Positions 47,170 to 59,559 of a stretch of DNA of 64,000 bases are shown one piece after another (within the stretch, counting starts at the first letter, position 1; each line of letters starts with the position of its first letter). The DNA is from Nageia nagi (Eukaryota > Pinophyta). The translations under genes were made by a program, and so were the position numbers. The notes under the pieces are model-generated. The model did no database searches, was not told the origin of the DNA, and worked only from the letters and a program-made list of their open reading frames with translations. The DNA lies in assembly GCA_050084985.1 (NCBI GenBank), contig JBITNC010000002.1:8804001-8868000 (forward strand), in the 5' to 3' direction.

Positions 47170-47990
47170 CCGGATTCTTTTATTCTTCACTATGGTGTTT
47201 CTTACGATTCCGGACCCTTTGTCTTCTTCATAATAGCTTTTCTGATAATTCCGGACTCTTTTCCTCGCTTACCGGATGTTTACTATATATATTGTGTTGT
47301 CATCATTCTCCGGACTCCGGAGATAGAATAAAACGCTTTCCGCATGATGTCATCATTTCCGGACCTTTACCTTCGGACGTTTGTTTTCGGATCTTTACCT
47401 CCGGACGTTTGTTTCCGGACTTTTGAACTCTGCATAATGATGTCATCACTTCCGGACTCCGGAAATAGAGTAAAACGCTTCTTGCATGATGTCATCATCT
47501 TCATACTCCGGAAGAGAGTTCCAATGTTTCTGCGTGGCTCTCCGGACTTTTCAACACCAACTGCTAACGTCATCTTCTCCGGACACTTATCTCCGGACTT
47601 TTGTCTTCGGACTTTTCAATCTCTCTTTGCCGATCTCATTTCTGCATTCCGGAATGCTTTGTTCGCTGACTCCGGCTCTTTGATTATTCTTTGCTGACCT
47701 CATCGTCTCCGGAACCCGGTTCCATTCACAAATGTGAACATCGTTCTCCCCGTGACGTCATCTCTTGCTTCCGGAATGTTTTACTCGCTGGCTCCGGCAC
47801 TTTGATCGCTCCTTGCTGACCTCATCACTTCCGGACTCCGGTTTTGGGTGAAGGCCCGAAATCGCTGACGTCATTTCTTCCGGAACTAGATCAACCAATC
47901 ACACTTCTCTTCCGGAACACAGTTAAACCTCCGAAACCCGATCAAACAGTCTCGCTTCACTTCCGGAACTTAGTTAATCCTCTGGAACCC
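47170..47990. promoter_or_regulatory. Putative U3 control region: CCGGA cluster with TGACGTCA palindromes
   Basis: About 20 copies of CCGGA, many as TCCGGA or TCCGGACTCCGGA, occur in 820 bp. TGACGTCA occurs exactly at 47753-47760 and 47866-47873, and TGATGTCATCA near 47345, 47438 and 47487. TGACGTCA is the consensus site for TGA/bZIP regulators of plants. The position at the start of the LTR in element orientation fits an enhancer, but function is inferred. Confidence 0.5.
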
Positions 47991-48048
47991 GATCAATATC
48001 TTGTTGACAACAATTACAATCACACTTCTCAATCACACATACTCAACA

Positions 48049-48062
48049 ATCTCCCCCTTTGG
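48049..48062 (-). other. Polypurine tract of Copia element 2
   Basis: On the minus strand CCAAAGGGGGAGAT ends directly at the TG of the 3' LTR. Confidence 0.85.
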
Positions 48063-48261
48063 AATTGTTGGCAACACCATTAACACCACTTGATCAGATA
48101 CAAAATTCAGGACACTTCTCCCCCTTTGTCAACAATAACAAAGGGCATTGACAGACTCCCCCTGAGTCCATACACTACATTCTCAGGAAATTAGGAGTGA
48201 ACATAGGATATAGAAAAGAAAAAATAAGTACTCCCCCTGAGAAGGCGACGTTCCGAGCCAG

Positions 48262-51200
48262 CTAATGCTTGGGCAAGACAGCAACTCCTAGCTTGGTTCG
48301 TAGATATTCGAAGACGTCCTTGGACAAGGGCTTTGTAAAAATGTCGGCTACTTGCTCTGTGGTTGGGACAAAATCTAACTGTACTTCTCCTTGCGCCACT
48401 TTTTCTTTGAGAAAGTGATATCTGATTGTAATATGCTTTGTGCGTGAGTGCATAACGGGATTTTTGGATATATTGATTGCACTCGTGTTATCACACTGAA
48501 CAGATATGGGCTCGTTAATCTGTATACCAAAATCATTGAGCATTTGCTTCATCCATAGCACCTGTGTGCAGCAAGAAGTTGCGGCTATATACTCTGCTTC
48601 CGCTGTAGATAGGGATACAGAGTCTTGCTTTTTACTGTGCCAGCCAACAAGATTATTACCCAAATAAAATGCGCCTCCACTGGTGCTCTTCCTATCATCC
48701 ACGCATCCTGCCCAGTCTGCATCTGAAAAAGCAGTAAGTGTAAAGTTCTTTTCTCTGGGATACCATAAGCCATATTCTACTGTTCCTTTGAGGTATCTGA
48801 AAATTCTCTTTACTGCAGTAACATGGGTCTCTTTGGGATTTTCTTGAAATCGAGCAACCATACATACAGCTTGAAGAATGTCTGGTCTAGTAGCTGTCAA
48901 ATATAACAAACTTCCTATCATTGACCTGTACTGTGTTTGATCTACTGTTGGTGCTTTGTCATCCTTGCTTAATTTGCAGCCTGTTGTCATAGGAGTGCTC
49001 ACAGGCTTACAGTCTTCCATAGTGAACTTCTTCAGCATCTCCTTAACATATTTGGTTTGAGAAATGAACATGCCATTCTTCAACTGATTGATTTGCAGGC
49101 CAAGAAAGAATGCAAGCTCACCTATCATAGACATTTCGAATGCTGTTTGCATGTTGTTAGCAAGATTTTTACACAGCTCATTCTTGCTTCCTCCAAAAAT
49201 TATATCATCCACATAGACAACAACTATTAGCTGATTTCCTTTATCTGATTTAATGTATAAATTGCTGTCTACCCTTCCTTTTCTAAAGCCCTGCTGCTGA
49301 AGGTATGCATCAAGTCTGGAGTACCATGCTCGGGGTGCCTGTTTCAAACCATACAGAGCCTTCTTTAGCTTGCATACCAGATTAGGATTTTCTCCCAATT
49401 GGAAACCATCTGGCTGTTCAACATAGACTTCTTCTTCAATTTTGCCATTTAGAAAGGCTGATTTTACATCCATTTGATACACTGTAAAGTTTTTATACAC
49501 TGCAAAGGCTAAAAACATGCGAATGGCTTCTAATCTGGCCACTGGTGCAAAGGTTTCTTCAAAATCAATCCCTTCAACTTGAGCATATCCCTTGCAAACA
49601 AGTCTAGCTTTATTTCGAACCACTTTCCCTTCTTCATTCATTTTATTACGAAAGACCCACTTTGTGCCAATCACATTTTTGTTGGCTGGTCTGGGAACGA
49701 GTTCCCATGTTTCATTCTTTTCAATCTGAGTGAGTTCTTCCTCCATTGCTCTCATCCAGCTTTCATCTTGGCTGGCTTCTGAGACATTCTTGGGCTCTAT
49801 GCTGGACAGGAGAGAGTAGGTGTGTGAGACCCCTCTGCGAGTTTGAATGCCTGTCTGAAACTCACCGATAATTTGTTCTTGTGGATGATCCTTGTGCCAT
49901 CTCTTTGGTGGAGTTTTTGAATGTTCATCTTCTTCCGCCTCATTCTCTGAATCATTATCTGGGTTACTTGGCGGATTTGAGTCTTCTGGTTTCTTTCCTT
50001 GTGATTGCTGTACGGCAGGCTTAGATTTGTTTTTCTTCTGCTTATCTTCTTCAATTGGATCTTGATAATCAGGAAGATTTTCATCATCATTTCTCTTAGG
50101 AAGATTTCTTTGCTCATCAACACGAACATCAGCACTATCAACAATTGTTTTTGTCCTTTTATTGTAGCACCTGTACGCTTTGCTCTTCGAAGAATAGCCA
50201 AGAAAGATACCTTCGTCTGATCTGTCCTCAAACTTTCCTAAGTTTTCTTCTGTTCTTTTGATGTAGCATTTACTGCCAAAGATCCTGAAATGCCTTACTG
50301 TAGCTCTTCTTCCAAACCATAATTCATATGGTGTTCTGTCCTCATGTGGTCGCATCATACATCTATTTTGAATATGTACTGCAGTATGCACTGCTTCTTT
50401 CCAAAACTTATCAGCGACCTTGCTTTCTATCAACATGGTTCGAGCCATTTCTTGTACAGCTCTATTTTTCCTTTCAACTACTCCATTTTGTTGTGGAGTT
50501 CTGGCTGCAGAGAATTGCCTTTTTATTCCATGTTGTATGCAAAACTCATTAAACTCATCAGAGGTGAACTCACCTCCCCTGTCTGAGCGAAGACACTTAA
50601 TTTTCCTTTCCATTTGATTTTCTACTTGGTTTTTAAATGCTTTGAACATTTCAAAAGCTTCAGATTTATGTTTCAAGAATTGCACCCAAGTCATTCTTGA
50701 ATAATCATCAATGAATAGAATAAAATACTTATCTCCATTGAAGCTTTGTGTTCTCATTGGTCCACATAAGTCGGTGTGAACAATCTCCAATGGTTTGCTT
50801 GTGTGATACTCTTTTACTTTGAACTTTGTCCGTGTTTGTTTTCCCTTTTGGCATGAATCACAGATATCATTTACTGGTGTGCTGATACGGGACATATCTC
50901 TTACCGCTCTTTTGGAGCAAACATTCATCAAGTTTTTAAAACAGATGTGTCCCAATCTCTTATGCCATAACCAATCATCACTCTCTTTGCCTAATAGACA
51001 TGATCCTTCTGATACATCTGATAAGGTGTATAGATTCCCGCTGGTTCTTGTACCGACTGCTATCAGTCTACCACTGTTTGCCCTTCGGATCTCACAACCA
51101 TGGCTTTTGAAAATTACATCATGTCCTTTATCACATATTTGACTGACGCTTAACAAGTTGTGCCTCAGTCCCACAACAAACAGTACTTCTTCGGATCTGA

Positions 51201-51816
51201 TGTTGCCGTCATTTATTTTGACAGACCCTTTGCCGATAATTTGTGCGCCATCATTATTTCCAAATCTAACTGACCCACCTTCATATTCTTGTAGTTTTTG
51301 GAATTTCTTTTTGTCACCTGTCATGTGACTTGAGCATCCGCTGTCTAATATCCATGGTGAAGGTTTGTCTTGAGCTTTCAATGCAGTTTGAACAATTAAA
51401 GACTCTTTGTCCTTTTTGAGTTTCCCCTTTTCTTTCCAGACTTGTTTTACTTTTGTTTCAGCTCCTTGTTTCTTATTACACTTTTCTTCTTTCTGTGGAA
51501 GACTGCGCTGAAACTGTTTATTCTGTCTTACGGAAGGAAGTTGTCTCCGTGGGAAGAATCTCATGCCATGATTAACTCTGCAGAATCTGGCAATGTGTCC
51601 ATATTTACGACAGTTGTAACACTTAACAGGATACTCCATTAATGGACCGAATGCATTCCTCGTAACAAAGGTTCTTGGTTTGATATTGTATTTACATTCA
51701 GAAATTTTGTGCCCATATGCATTGCATTTGAAACAGTATCCATTGAAGGAATGGATGTAACTATTACGTTGCTGAGTTTTTCTTTGTCCTGCATAGGGTC
51801 TTCTTCTGGACTGCAC
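48262..51816 (-). CDS. Copia pol polyprotein (protease, integrase, RT, RNase H), intact
   Basis: 1184 codons counted from the GTG at 51816; the frame is open further, to a TAA near 51870, with no ATG, so the true start is not obvious. Order: two zinc knuckles [14 protein letters not shown] (~28-41) and [14 protein letters not shown] (~66-79); protease [11 protein letters not shown] (~155); integrase HHCC region HKRLGH to CDSCQKGK; core with HTDLCGPM (~350), LRSDRGGEF (~413) and [11 protein letters not shown] (~448); RT with [11 protein letters not shown] and YVDD (~865); RNase H with FSDADWAGC (~1025) and STAEAEYIA. All catalytic residues I checked are present and there is no internal stop. 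It lies in the +1 frame relative to gag, overlapping its end by about 20 bases. Knuckles at the head of pol rather than in gag suggest that the two were one polyprotein. Confidence 0.96.
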   Translation of the reverse strand: MQSRRRPYAGQRKTQQRNSYIHSFNGYCFKCNAYGHKISECKYNIKPRTFVTRNAFGPLMEYPVKCYNCRKYGHIARFCRVNHGMRFFPRRQLPSVRQNKQFQRSLPQKEEKCNKKQGAETKVKQVWKEKGKLKKDKESLIVQTALKAQDKPSPWILDSGCSSHMTGDKKKFQKLQEYEGGSVRFGNNDGAQIIGKGSVKINDGNIRSEEVLFVVGLRHNLLSVSQICDKGHDVIFKSHGCEIRRANSGRLIAVGTRTSGNLYTLSDVSEGSCLLGKESDDWLWHKRLGHICFKNLMNVCSKRAVRDMSRISTPVNDICDSCQKGKQTRTKFKVKEYHTSKPLEIVHTDLCGPMRTQSFNGDKYFILFIDDYSRMTWVQFLKHKSEAFEMFKAFKNQVENQMERKIKCLRSDRGGEFTSDEFNEFCIQHGIKRQFSAARTPQQNGVVERKNRAVQEMARTMLIESKVADKFWKEAVHTAVHIQNRCMMRPHEDRTPYELWFGRRATVRHFRIFGSKCYIKRTEENLGKFEDRSDEGIFLGYSSKSKAYRCYNKRTKTIVDSADVRVDEQRNLPKRNDDENLPDYQDPIEEDKQKKNKSKPAVQQSQGKKPEDSNPPSNPDNDSENEAEEDEHSKTPPKRWHKDHPQEQIIGEFQTGIQTRRGVSHTYSLLSSIEPKNVSEASQDESWMRAMEEELTQIEKNETWELVPRPANKNVIGTKWVFRNKMNEEGKVVRNKARLVCKGYAQVEGIDFEETFAPVARLEAIRMFLAFAVYKNFTVYQMDVKSAFLNGKIEEEVYVEQPDGFQLGENPNLVCKLKKALYGLKQAPRAWYSRLDAYLQQQGFRKGRVDSNLYIKSDKGNQLIVVVYVDDIIFGGSKNELCKNLANNMQTAFEMSMIGELAFFLGLQINQLKNGMFISQTKYVKEMLKKFTMEDCKPVSTPMTTGCKLSKDDKAPTVDQTQYRSMIGSLLYLTATRPDILQAVCMVARFQENPKETHVTAVKRIFRYLKGTVEYGLWYPREKNFTLTAFSDADWAGCVDDRKSTSGGAFYLGNNLVGWHSKKQDSVSLSTAEAEYIAATSCCTQVLWMKQMLNDFGIQINEPISVQCDNTSAINISKNPVMHSRTKHITIRYHFLKEKVAQGEVQLDFVPTTEQVADIFTKPLSKDVFEYLRTKLGVAVLPKH

Positions 51817-51847
51817 TTGAGTGAAGCCATCATTCTTCAGTTCTGGG

Positions 51848-53338
51848 CTACCTTCCCTTTTCTTGGCTTATTTTGTTGTTTTCCTCTTTTATGTTACTGG
51901 AAGATTGTCCTTGTTCATATCCCAGACCAGATTTATCCGAAAACATTCTTTGACTGTTGATGATTTCGCTAAGTTTGGTCGACCTTCCTTCTAGATATTC
52001 AAAGGAACTGATTTTCTTGGTTACTTCCTCTAGTTGTGCACGTAGCCCAGTTATTTCTTCTTCGAGCTTACTACAATTCTCAACTTTCTCGAGAAGCTGT
52101 TCCTCCAAACTCTCATTTATCCTCTTGGATTCTTCGACTTCTATTTTTAGGTTTTCTACAGTAGTACTTGCATCATCACACCTTTTTGAGAGTATCTTAT
52201 TTTTCTTCACTTCTTTATTCAATTCATTCAATGCTGTCATTAGTTCTTCTTCAATATCAATCTCAACTTCACAGTCATCTTCTTCATCTGTCTCTTCCTT
52301 CTTATGTTTTTGGTCATTTTGATTATTTACATTCAGTTTTTCTTCAAACGCCATAAATAATGACTCATTATATTCCTTTTCTGATTCGTTACTGGAATCA
52401 TCATTAGTGGAGCCTTCATTTCTAGATAAGAGGCTCTGTCTATTTGACTTTCTATTTCGAGCCTGAGATTTCATCTTGCGATTTTTCTCAAAATACGATT
52501 CTTGATCATCTTTATCAGTTTTTCTATATGGACATTTTGAGATAAAGTGACCAATACCACCACAATTAAAACATTTAAAAGGCAGCTTGCCTTTATACTT
52601 ACCTTTTCCCCTTTTTAGCTTTCTAATGAAGTTTGCTTCTGCTTCATCCGATTGTTCCTCATCGTCAGAATCTTCTCTGGCGTTGTTACTGCTACTGGTC
52701 TTAAACGCTGCTTCCTTTTCTGAATGTTTTGTTTTTCCAATCCTCATTTCATAAGCAGTTAGCGATCCATGCAATTCATCCATGCTAAAAGTTTTCAAAT
52801 CTTTTGCTTCTTCAATAGCAGACACTTTTGAATCAAAACGAGAAGTGAGAGATCGCAGTACCTTTTTCACGATGACATGATCTTCAATCTCTTCTCCAAG
52901 GCCTCTGATCGCATTAGTAATTTCATTTACTCTTAGCATGTAGGCTTCAATGGTTTCATCTTCATTCATCTTTAGACCTTCGAATTGAGCTCTATGTGTT
53001 TGGAGTTTTGCTTCCTTGACTTTGTCATCTCCCTCGTGAATGCTTTTCAATTTACTCCATATTTCTTTAGCGGACTTGCATGCCATAACTTTTACCAGTT
53101 CGCTGTCCACAAGACCACACATTAGAGCGTTTCGTGCTTTGGCATCATATTCAAATGCCTTTCTTTCTGCTTCATCTGATGGACCAGTAGGAGGAGGAGT
53201 GTAACCCCTTTTAACGGCATCCCAAGTACCAAAACCCAATGCACTGAGATAAGTCTTCATCCGAATTTTCCAGAACCCATAATTGGTTCCATCAAAGAGT
53301 GGTGCCTTGTTAGATGAGAAACCTTCTCCGCTTGCCAT
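51848..53338 (-). CDS. Copia gag protein with CCHC knuckle and coiled-coil tail, intact
   Basis: 496 residues from the first ATG after the primer site. The N-terminal UBN2-like gag domain ([15 protein letters not shown], then [14 protein letters not shown] and [13 protein letters not shown]) fills about residues 15-210. An acidic/basic hinge follows, then [14 protein letters not shown] (~255-268), an acidic region, and a long coiled coil (~350-460, [10 protein letters not shown] to [10 protein letters not shown]). The extended coiled tail is known from SIRE-type Copia gags. The protein would assemble the particle and bind RNA. It ends SQEKGR at a TAG close to the start of the pol frame. Confidence 0.95.
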   Translation of the reverse strand: MASGEGFSSNKAPLFDGTNYGFWKIRMKTYLSALGFGTWDAVKRGYTPPPTGPSDEAERKAFEYDAKARNALMCGLVDSELVKVMACKSAKEIWSKLKSIHEGDDKVKEAKLQTHRAQFEGLKMNEDETIEAYMLRVNEITNAIRGLGEEIEDHVIVKKVLRSLTSRFDSKVSAIEEAKDLKTFSMDELHGSLTAYEMRIGKTKHSEKEAAFKTSSSNNAREDSDDEEQSDEAEANFIRKLKRGKGKYKGKLPFKCFNCGGIGHFISKCPYRKTDKDDQESYFEKNRKMKSQARNRKSNRQSLLSRNEGSTNDDSSNESEKEYNESLFMAFEEKLNVNNQNDQKHKKEETDEEDDCEVEIDIEEELMTALNELNKEVKKNKILSKRCDDASTTVENLKIEVEESKRINESLEEQLLEKVENCSKLEEEITGLRAQLEEVTKKISSFEYLEGRSTKLSEIINSQRMFSDKSGLGYEQGQSSSNIKEENNKISQEKGR

Positions 53339-53381
53339 AGTGTCACTGTCCGGATCTCCTTAGCTGTTATAGCTTACTTAG

Positions 53382-53400
53382 GAACCTGGCTCTGATACCA
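53382..53400 (-). other. Primer binding site of Copia element 2
   Basis: TGGTATCAGAGCCAGGTTC on the minus strand starts two bases after the 5' LTR, a long match to the complement of the initiator tRNA-Met 3' end. Confidence 0.92.
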
Positions 53401-53402
53401 AT

Positions 53403-55414
53403 TGTTGTTCTTCGAGTGACACTGAGAGGGGGGGGGGTGAATCAGTGTATATAAAAATTATCACTATCCAATCTTCTTTAATAATGACAGATTAAAAGCT
53501 AGAGAAAATGAGCAAGCACACCAGTACATCACACAACACCAGATGTAACGAGGTTCACCAGTTTGGCTACATCCCCGAAAATGACTGCTTGGACACCAAT
53601 CCAAATCCAGCCATTAAAGAAAGCTTACAGATTCACAGCACCAACTGTGAAGGGTAGCACCAACTACCACTTTGAGAATAGCGGCACCTACTGCTTGGAG
53701 CACCAACTCCAGCTCTCAAATCCACTCCAGCTCTCAAATCCACAGCACCAACTGTGAAGGGTAGCACCAACTACCGCTTTAGAATTAGCAGCACCGACTG
53801 CTTGGAGCACCAACTCCAGCTATCAAGCACCAACTTGATAGAACACTTAAATGGAGAAAAGATTCTGTTCTAGAAGACCCTCAATGGTCTAGCTCTAATG
53901 CTCACTTCATACACTTCGGATATTTCACTTTACACACAGCACTTGCTTCCACTCACTTCTCTGCTCATCACACTCATGCAATTACCTGCGTTTGCATACT
54001 TTACTTCACGCACTTCTCATCACACACTCCGCACACACTTTGCCTCTTTTCACCCTTTTCATCCCACACCTTTTACACCTAGAAACCAACTCTTATATAT
54101 GCATGTCCCACTACTTGCTTCACTTATTCCTTTAGCTGTAAACTCTCAGCTACTACTCTCCTCGAGCTATGCACTCATGACTTCTTCTATCCTTGAGCTG
54201 TGCACTCATTACTTCCTTTCTCCTCGAGCTGTGCAATCATAACTTACATTGTCCTCCAGCTGTGCAATCTCAGCTACTTCTCTCCTCGAGCTGTGCACTC
54301 ATTACTTCTTGCCATGTCCACACTGTTCACACTGCAACTCTCTGCTCCTTTTCCTACGTCCATTTTTCACATTATTCCTGTACTTAACCGTTACACATCA
54401 AGAACACTCCTAGAAACTGTTCCTGTCATTATACGTTATCAACAGAATCCTTGTTTGTAACTGACGAACGCCTTTATTTCTCAAACAGAGTTGTTTTGAC
54501 AAGTATACCTCTTTCTTCATGAATTTCAGCTAATTCCGGATTCTTTTATTCTTCACTATGGTGTTTCTTACGATTCCGGACCCTTTGTCTTCTTCATAAT
54601 AGCTTTTCTGATAATTCCGGACTCTTTTCCTCACTTACCGGATGTTTACTATATATATTGTGTTGTCATCATTCTCCGGACTCCGGAGATAGAATAAAAC
54701 GCTTTCCGCATGATGTCATCATTTCCGGACCTTTACCTTCGGACGTTTGTTTCCGGATCTTTACCTCCGAACGTTTGTTTCCGGACTTTTGAACTCTGCA
54801 TAATGATGTCATCACTTCCGGACTCCGGAAATAGAGTAAAACGCTTCTTGCATGATGTCATCATCTTCATACTCCGGAAGAGAGTTCCAATGTTTCTACG
54901 TGGCTCTCCGGACTTTTCAACACCAACTGCTAACGTCATCTTCTCCGGACACTTATCTCCGGACTTTTGTCTCCGGACTTTTCAATCTCTCTTTGCCGAT
55001 CTCATTTCTGCATTCCGGAATGCTTTGTTCGCTGACTCCGGCTCTTTGATTATTCTTTGCTGACCTCATCGTCTCCGGAACCCGGTTCCATTCACAAATG
55101 TGAACATTGTTCTCCCCGTGACGTCATCTCTTGCTTCCGGAATGTTTTACTCGCTGGCTCCGGCACTTTGATCGCTCCTTGCTGACCTCATCACTTCCGG
55201 ACTCCGATTTTGGGTGAAGGCCCGAAATCGCTGACGTCATTTCTTCCGGAACTAGATCAACCAATCACACTTCTCTTCCGGAACACAGTTAAACCTCCGA
55301 AACCCGATCAAACAGTCTCGCTTCACTTCCGGAACTTAGTTAATCCTCCGGAACCCGATCAATATCTTGTTGACAACAATTACAATCACACTTCTCAATC
55401 ACACATACTCAACA
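53403..55414 (-). repeat. 5' LTR of Copia element 2
   Basis: Minus-strand 5' end at 55414. Same length as the 3' LTR. The TGACGTCA palindromes lie at 55119-55126 and 55232-55239. Confidence 0.97.
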
Positions 55415-57539
55415 CCCTTTTGCAAATTTTAATGAAATAAATTGAAACTATGCTTACAAACTAAAGAGAAAAGAAAAAAAAAACTTCCTTAAATTTTGGT
55501 GCAGCTTTGAATCTACAATTTATTTGACAATGTATTCTATCCTCTCTTTGCATTGAATTTTATGGAAGAAATGACCATCAAGAATCAAGTTCAAAGAATC
55601 TATGAGAAAATATAAATACCTTCCAAAGATCATAATAGTAGCATATATCTTCTTAAGAAAAAGCATCATGAGAAGTAAATAATAAAATTAATATAATATA
55701 TTAAGAGATTTCACTATCCATAGATACAACATTGATAAGAGACTCATTAATGAAAAAACTCCAAGATATGTGATCATAACAACATAGATTGTTATCCAAG
55801 TCAGAGTTATTCCTAAGCATTGGCCCAATAAAATCCTGTAGAAATCAAGGGGAATCAATTTCAAAATTTGGGTAAAAATATAGCCTTTAAAATAAAATAT
55901 ATAAATGGATATATCCCATATACATACCATATGTTGATTTTTTTGGCAATTTGATACATAAAATTAATAATTGCCTATGAATTTAGGATGAATGGTTCCC
56001 CTTTTAGGGTATAAATATTTGCCAATTTGAAAATCTTAAAATCCTAATTTTTGCTTGTAAGACTTGATTAGCAGCTAGGAAAAACATTCATACAAGTATA
56101 GATCATAAAATAATAGTAATGATAGTTAATTAGAACCCAACCACCAAAGGTGATCATAAAAGAAATCATAGTGATGGTTAATTGGAATTTATTAATGAAT
56201 TATGTTAATGTGGGTACTCTTTTCCCTAGATACCATGGGAAAATCATCTTCACATGAGAGAAAAATTCATAGAGTGATGGTTAATTATATCCCAATCAAC
56301 AAAGGATGTGATCATAAAGATCTTTTGAATTTTAAAGGCAAGCAAACATAAATGTGTTTTAAAATCATGTGAGCATCAGGAACATGAGATCATATATTTT
56401 GTGAAATTAGGAAATTTAGGCTTTTAATATCTATTGATTTGTCATTGATATAAGATTCATTAATGAAACAAACTCTAGATCATAGAACTTGTAAGATTTT
56501 ATCATACATAGATTTATTAGTGATAAAAGGAACATAAATAAAAGAAATAATGTAAAATTTAAGATGCCATTAAAATTGTGAAGTAATTTGAGAAGATAAT
56601 AACTTATGGAACATTTAAGATCATATGTAGATGAGCACTTAGAAATCATTTGAAATCATAATAGTGTATATGAAATCAAAAAATAAGATAAGAGAACTCC
56701 CATTGAGATTGATAAGGACATACCCCTAAGTATTTTCTTATAAAAATATTCCCTCTACCTTGATTTTTCCCCTAATGATAGCTTTGAGTAATATTTTTTG
56801 AATTATCTGAGTAATATTTATTGAATTATATGTATCCTTTATCTATCAAATATGAACTTTTTTTTACTTCATAATTGATTGGATGACTTTGTGCTAACTT
56901 CTTGGATGACCTTTTGATGACTTGTGACAACTTTGAATAGATTATGAATGAAATTGGATAAATTTTGCCAAATTTAAATAGATGTGGATAAATGGATAAC
57001 TTAGATGAATATGATGATCATAAGAGAATGAACATATGTATGGAAAGATTACAAACTAATTAAGGAAAGATGAGGTATAAGAAAACTTTACGTGTACTTA
57101 CCTTTTGAATAAGATTTAGAAATCAAAGCCTTCAAATGAGATGTGCAATGTATACCAATGTTGGTAATATATGCAATGATGATGTTATGAATCATAAAAT
57201 ATTTTCCATTAATTTTTGAAGTGAAGCTTGCTTATGACGAGTGAGTCAAAGAGAAACCAAAATGACCTAGCTATTTTTCATGGTGCATGTTTCGTGAACT
57301 TTTGTCTGAACAAGTGACCTTGGTTTGAATAACAACTTTTTTAATGTCTTTTTTTCATATTTTTAATTTTTGATGATCATTTTTTGAAAATCAGAGGCCT
57401 AATATTGCTTTGAAATAAGTACATAAACTAATATGTAGCCTAATGCTAGCACCATGAAGATAGGTTGCATTTCCATTAAAGTATATGATCTTGAGGCCAA
57501 ATTCTTGCTACTAAAATCACTCTATGATATGAAACTAAA
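55415..57539. other. Repeat-derived DNA downstream of a Gypsy integrase
   Basis: AT-rich, without a supported gene. On the minus strand it follows the integrase relic and should hold the 3' part of that element. 56080-56340 is an inverted match to 17640-18020. LTR edges could not be set. Confidence 0.45.
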
Positions 57540-58478
57540 AATAAATAGACTTACTTGCCCCTAGTCATGTATGAAATAGTTTGAGATGCATGACATTGGT
57601 TGTAAAAGTTTTCTCTTTACCTCCAATGTTCTACATTTCATATGCCCCATTGTGATATTTTTCTTTGATAATGAATGTACCAATCTCATTAGAATCAAAC
57701 TTTCCCTTATTTTCCTATTTTGGTATGGTTTTATGATGATTTTTCTTGAGTACCAAATCACCATATTTGAATTCCTTTAGTTTGATTTTCTTATTGTATG
57801 TATTATTAATCGTATTTTAATATATCCTAAGGTATTAAAGATCATTTACTCTTCTTTCATTATATCCTTCCAATTGAGCTAATAGTGTATATCTTATTTC
57901 TTCATCGTTGTTGTACCTTCTAATGATACCCTTAATGATGGAATTTAAAATTTCAAAAGTAAGATAACTTCATCACAATAGACTAAGGAGTATAGATTAC
58001 AACCTATAGCTAATATGATATTGGTTATATAATCCCATAAAGTATACGCCAACTGATCATGATAATCTATGCCATGTTTCTTTATTATTTTGCTTAAGAT
58101 ATTGAAAATGGTTTTATTTGTAGCTTCAATCTATCCATTACCTTGAGGTTAATATGATGATGAAACTTTTATTGAATCTTGAAGGTTTTGCATAAATATA
58201 TTACATATTTACCTCTTAAGTTGGTACCATTATCCATTATAATTTTTTATATGTTACATCATGCAATAATATTTTCAGTAAAGGACTTGATGATTTGAGG
58301 CCCTTTATTGGATCTAAGTGGAATGGCCTCAACCCATTTTATAAAGTATTTAGTAGTTATGATAATAAATTTATATCCCTCCCTTGATTTAAGATTAATT
58401 AGTCTAATGAGATCCATAATCCAAATAAAAAAAAGGCTAAGGAGAAACCATAGTGTGAACTCCATGAGAAGGCTTTGT
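57540..58478 (-). pseudogene. Ty3/Gypsy integrase relic (second family)
   Basis: Minus-strand reading with breaks: HTMVSP, a TAG where the family has tryptophan, PFFIWIMDLI, then INLKSREGYKFIIITTKYF with IKWVEAIPLRSNKGPQIIK (58259-58440), TNKTIFNILSKIIKKHG (near 58090), YSLVYCDEVILLLKF (near 57960), GDLVLKK and KYHNGAYEM (near 57640-57760), ending near LKLFH. This is the integrase core and C-terminus of a Gypsy group different from the other two here. The core starts exactly at 58478, where the inverted 512-bp-LTR element begins, so its upstream part lies beyond that insertion, outside the window. Confidence 0.8.
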
Positions 58479-58990
58479 TGATCAGTATAGCATAACCTCA
58501 AGGGTTTGGTCTGGTCATGTTCTCCACCTCTTGCAATGGTAGGTTCCTTGAAAGAGTAAAAGGTGGTGGGGATGCACTCGTGTTGGTTTTCTGCTCAATC
58601 TTCGATTTAGAGGCTGATTCCTATCTATGTTTAAGGTCAAAAGTAATAGAAAATGAATAAAAAGGTAAAGAGTTACAAGAAAGAAATAACTAAATAAATA
58701 ACTAACGTAGGAAATTTACAACTTGAACATTGCAGCATAGGCAGCAATCCATAACCAAGATTAAGAATAGCATACTATCTTGCACTTGGGTCTCACAATC
58801 ACAATACACTGCCATAATTTGAAGAAGACATTCCACACATAACATTCACAAAAGCAATAACAACCACTTTGTTGCAAGAGGGAAAAGCATTGTCTATTTG
58901 TATTATCATATGTGAATTGCTTTTACATATTAGGAAAATTTTGTTAAAATGTTCGACCTTCTTAATTTCCAAAAACTAACTATTTATACA
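58479..58990 (-). repeat. 3' LTR (512 bp), right copy
   Basis: On the minus strand starts TGTATAAATAG (58990) and ends TACTGATCA (58479). Same length as 3658-4169. Confidence 0.85.
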
Positions 58991-59007
58991 ACTCCCCCCC
59001 CCTTGGG
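58991..59007 (-). other. Polypurine tract, right 512-bp-LTR element
   Basis: CCCAAGGGGGGGGGAGT on the minus strand immediately before the LTR. Confidence 0.75.
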
Positions 59008-59559
59008 TGGTTGAATCTTATTAATGTACATTACTACTAGCATTGAATGAAATAACTACAATAGCACTATTTACATAAATGTTACAACTATGCTAGATTA
59101 TACAATGAACAAGTACTAATCAACATCAACTATCTAAATTATATGGGGATTTGTAACTTCTGATCAGCCATGTCCATAGAGCTGCAATCTTTCTGACATG
59201 TCATTGACTGCTCCTTCCTTGACCTTGTTGCTGATTAAATATAACACTATTGCTAATTAAAGGTACACTATAGCTAACTGAGCAGTTATTTGATTGCACA
59301 CTAATTAGTATGATTTGGTTGTTTGCTTTATTAGCCTTCATCTACTTCTCTATAATCTTTATGATCTACTGTTGATGTTAATAATCAAAGTAATGATGGT
59401 TGGTAGACATTATGTTCACTTAAATCAAGAAGAATTACCACTATTATATTAAAATAAGTTGGCATCGACATGTTAATAGGGCCCTAAGGGTCAAACACTT
59501 AAGATGAAGTGCATCAGGGTGTTCTTTCTCATGCATTACTCTTTTATTTACTTGGAAGA

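Larger units (their letters stand above)
46037..48048 (-). repeat. 3' LTR of Copia element 2
   Basis: Minus-strand 5' end is at 48048. The first ~880 bp (47170-47990) hold about 20 CCGGA motifs and several bZIP-type palindromes. 46250-46480 and 46790-46950 hold internal repeats. A TATATAAG lies at 46726-46733 and TATATATAG near 47285 on the minus strand. Confidence 0.97.
46037..55414 (-). mobile_element. Complete young Ty1/Copia retrotransposon with 2012-bp LTRs
   Basis: Two 2012-bp LTRs (46037-48048 and 53403-55414) are flanked by a perfect CCCTT duplication (46032-46036 and 55415-55419). Primer site, purine tract, gag and pol are all present and intact. I counted about ten LTR differences, all transitions, so the two are about 99.5% identical. 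The RT segment [10 protein letters not shown] with FFLGLQI, the long LTRs and the coiled-coil gag tail resemble the SIRE/Maximus type of plant Copia (inference). It inserted in AT-rich DNA continuous between 46036 and 55415. Confidence 0.97.

Noticed and set aside
51957-52322. 121-codon Ser-rich plus-strand frame
   Set aside because: It is the complement of the gag coiled-coil codons (Glu/Lys-rich giving Ser/Phe-rich antisense).
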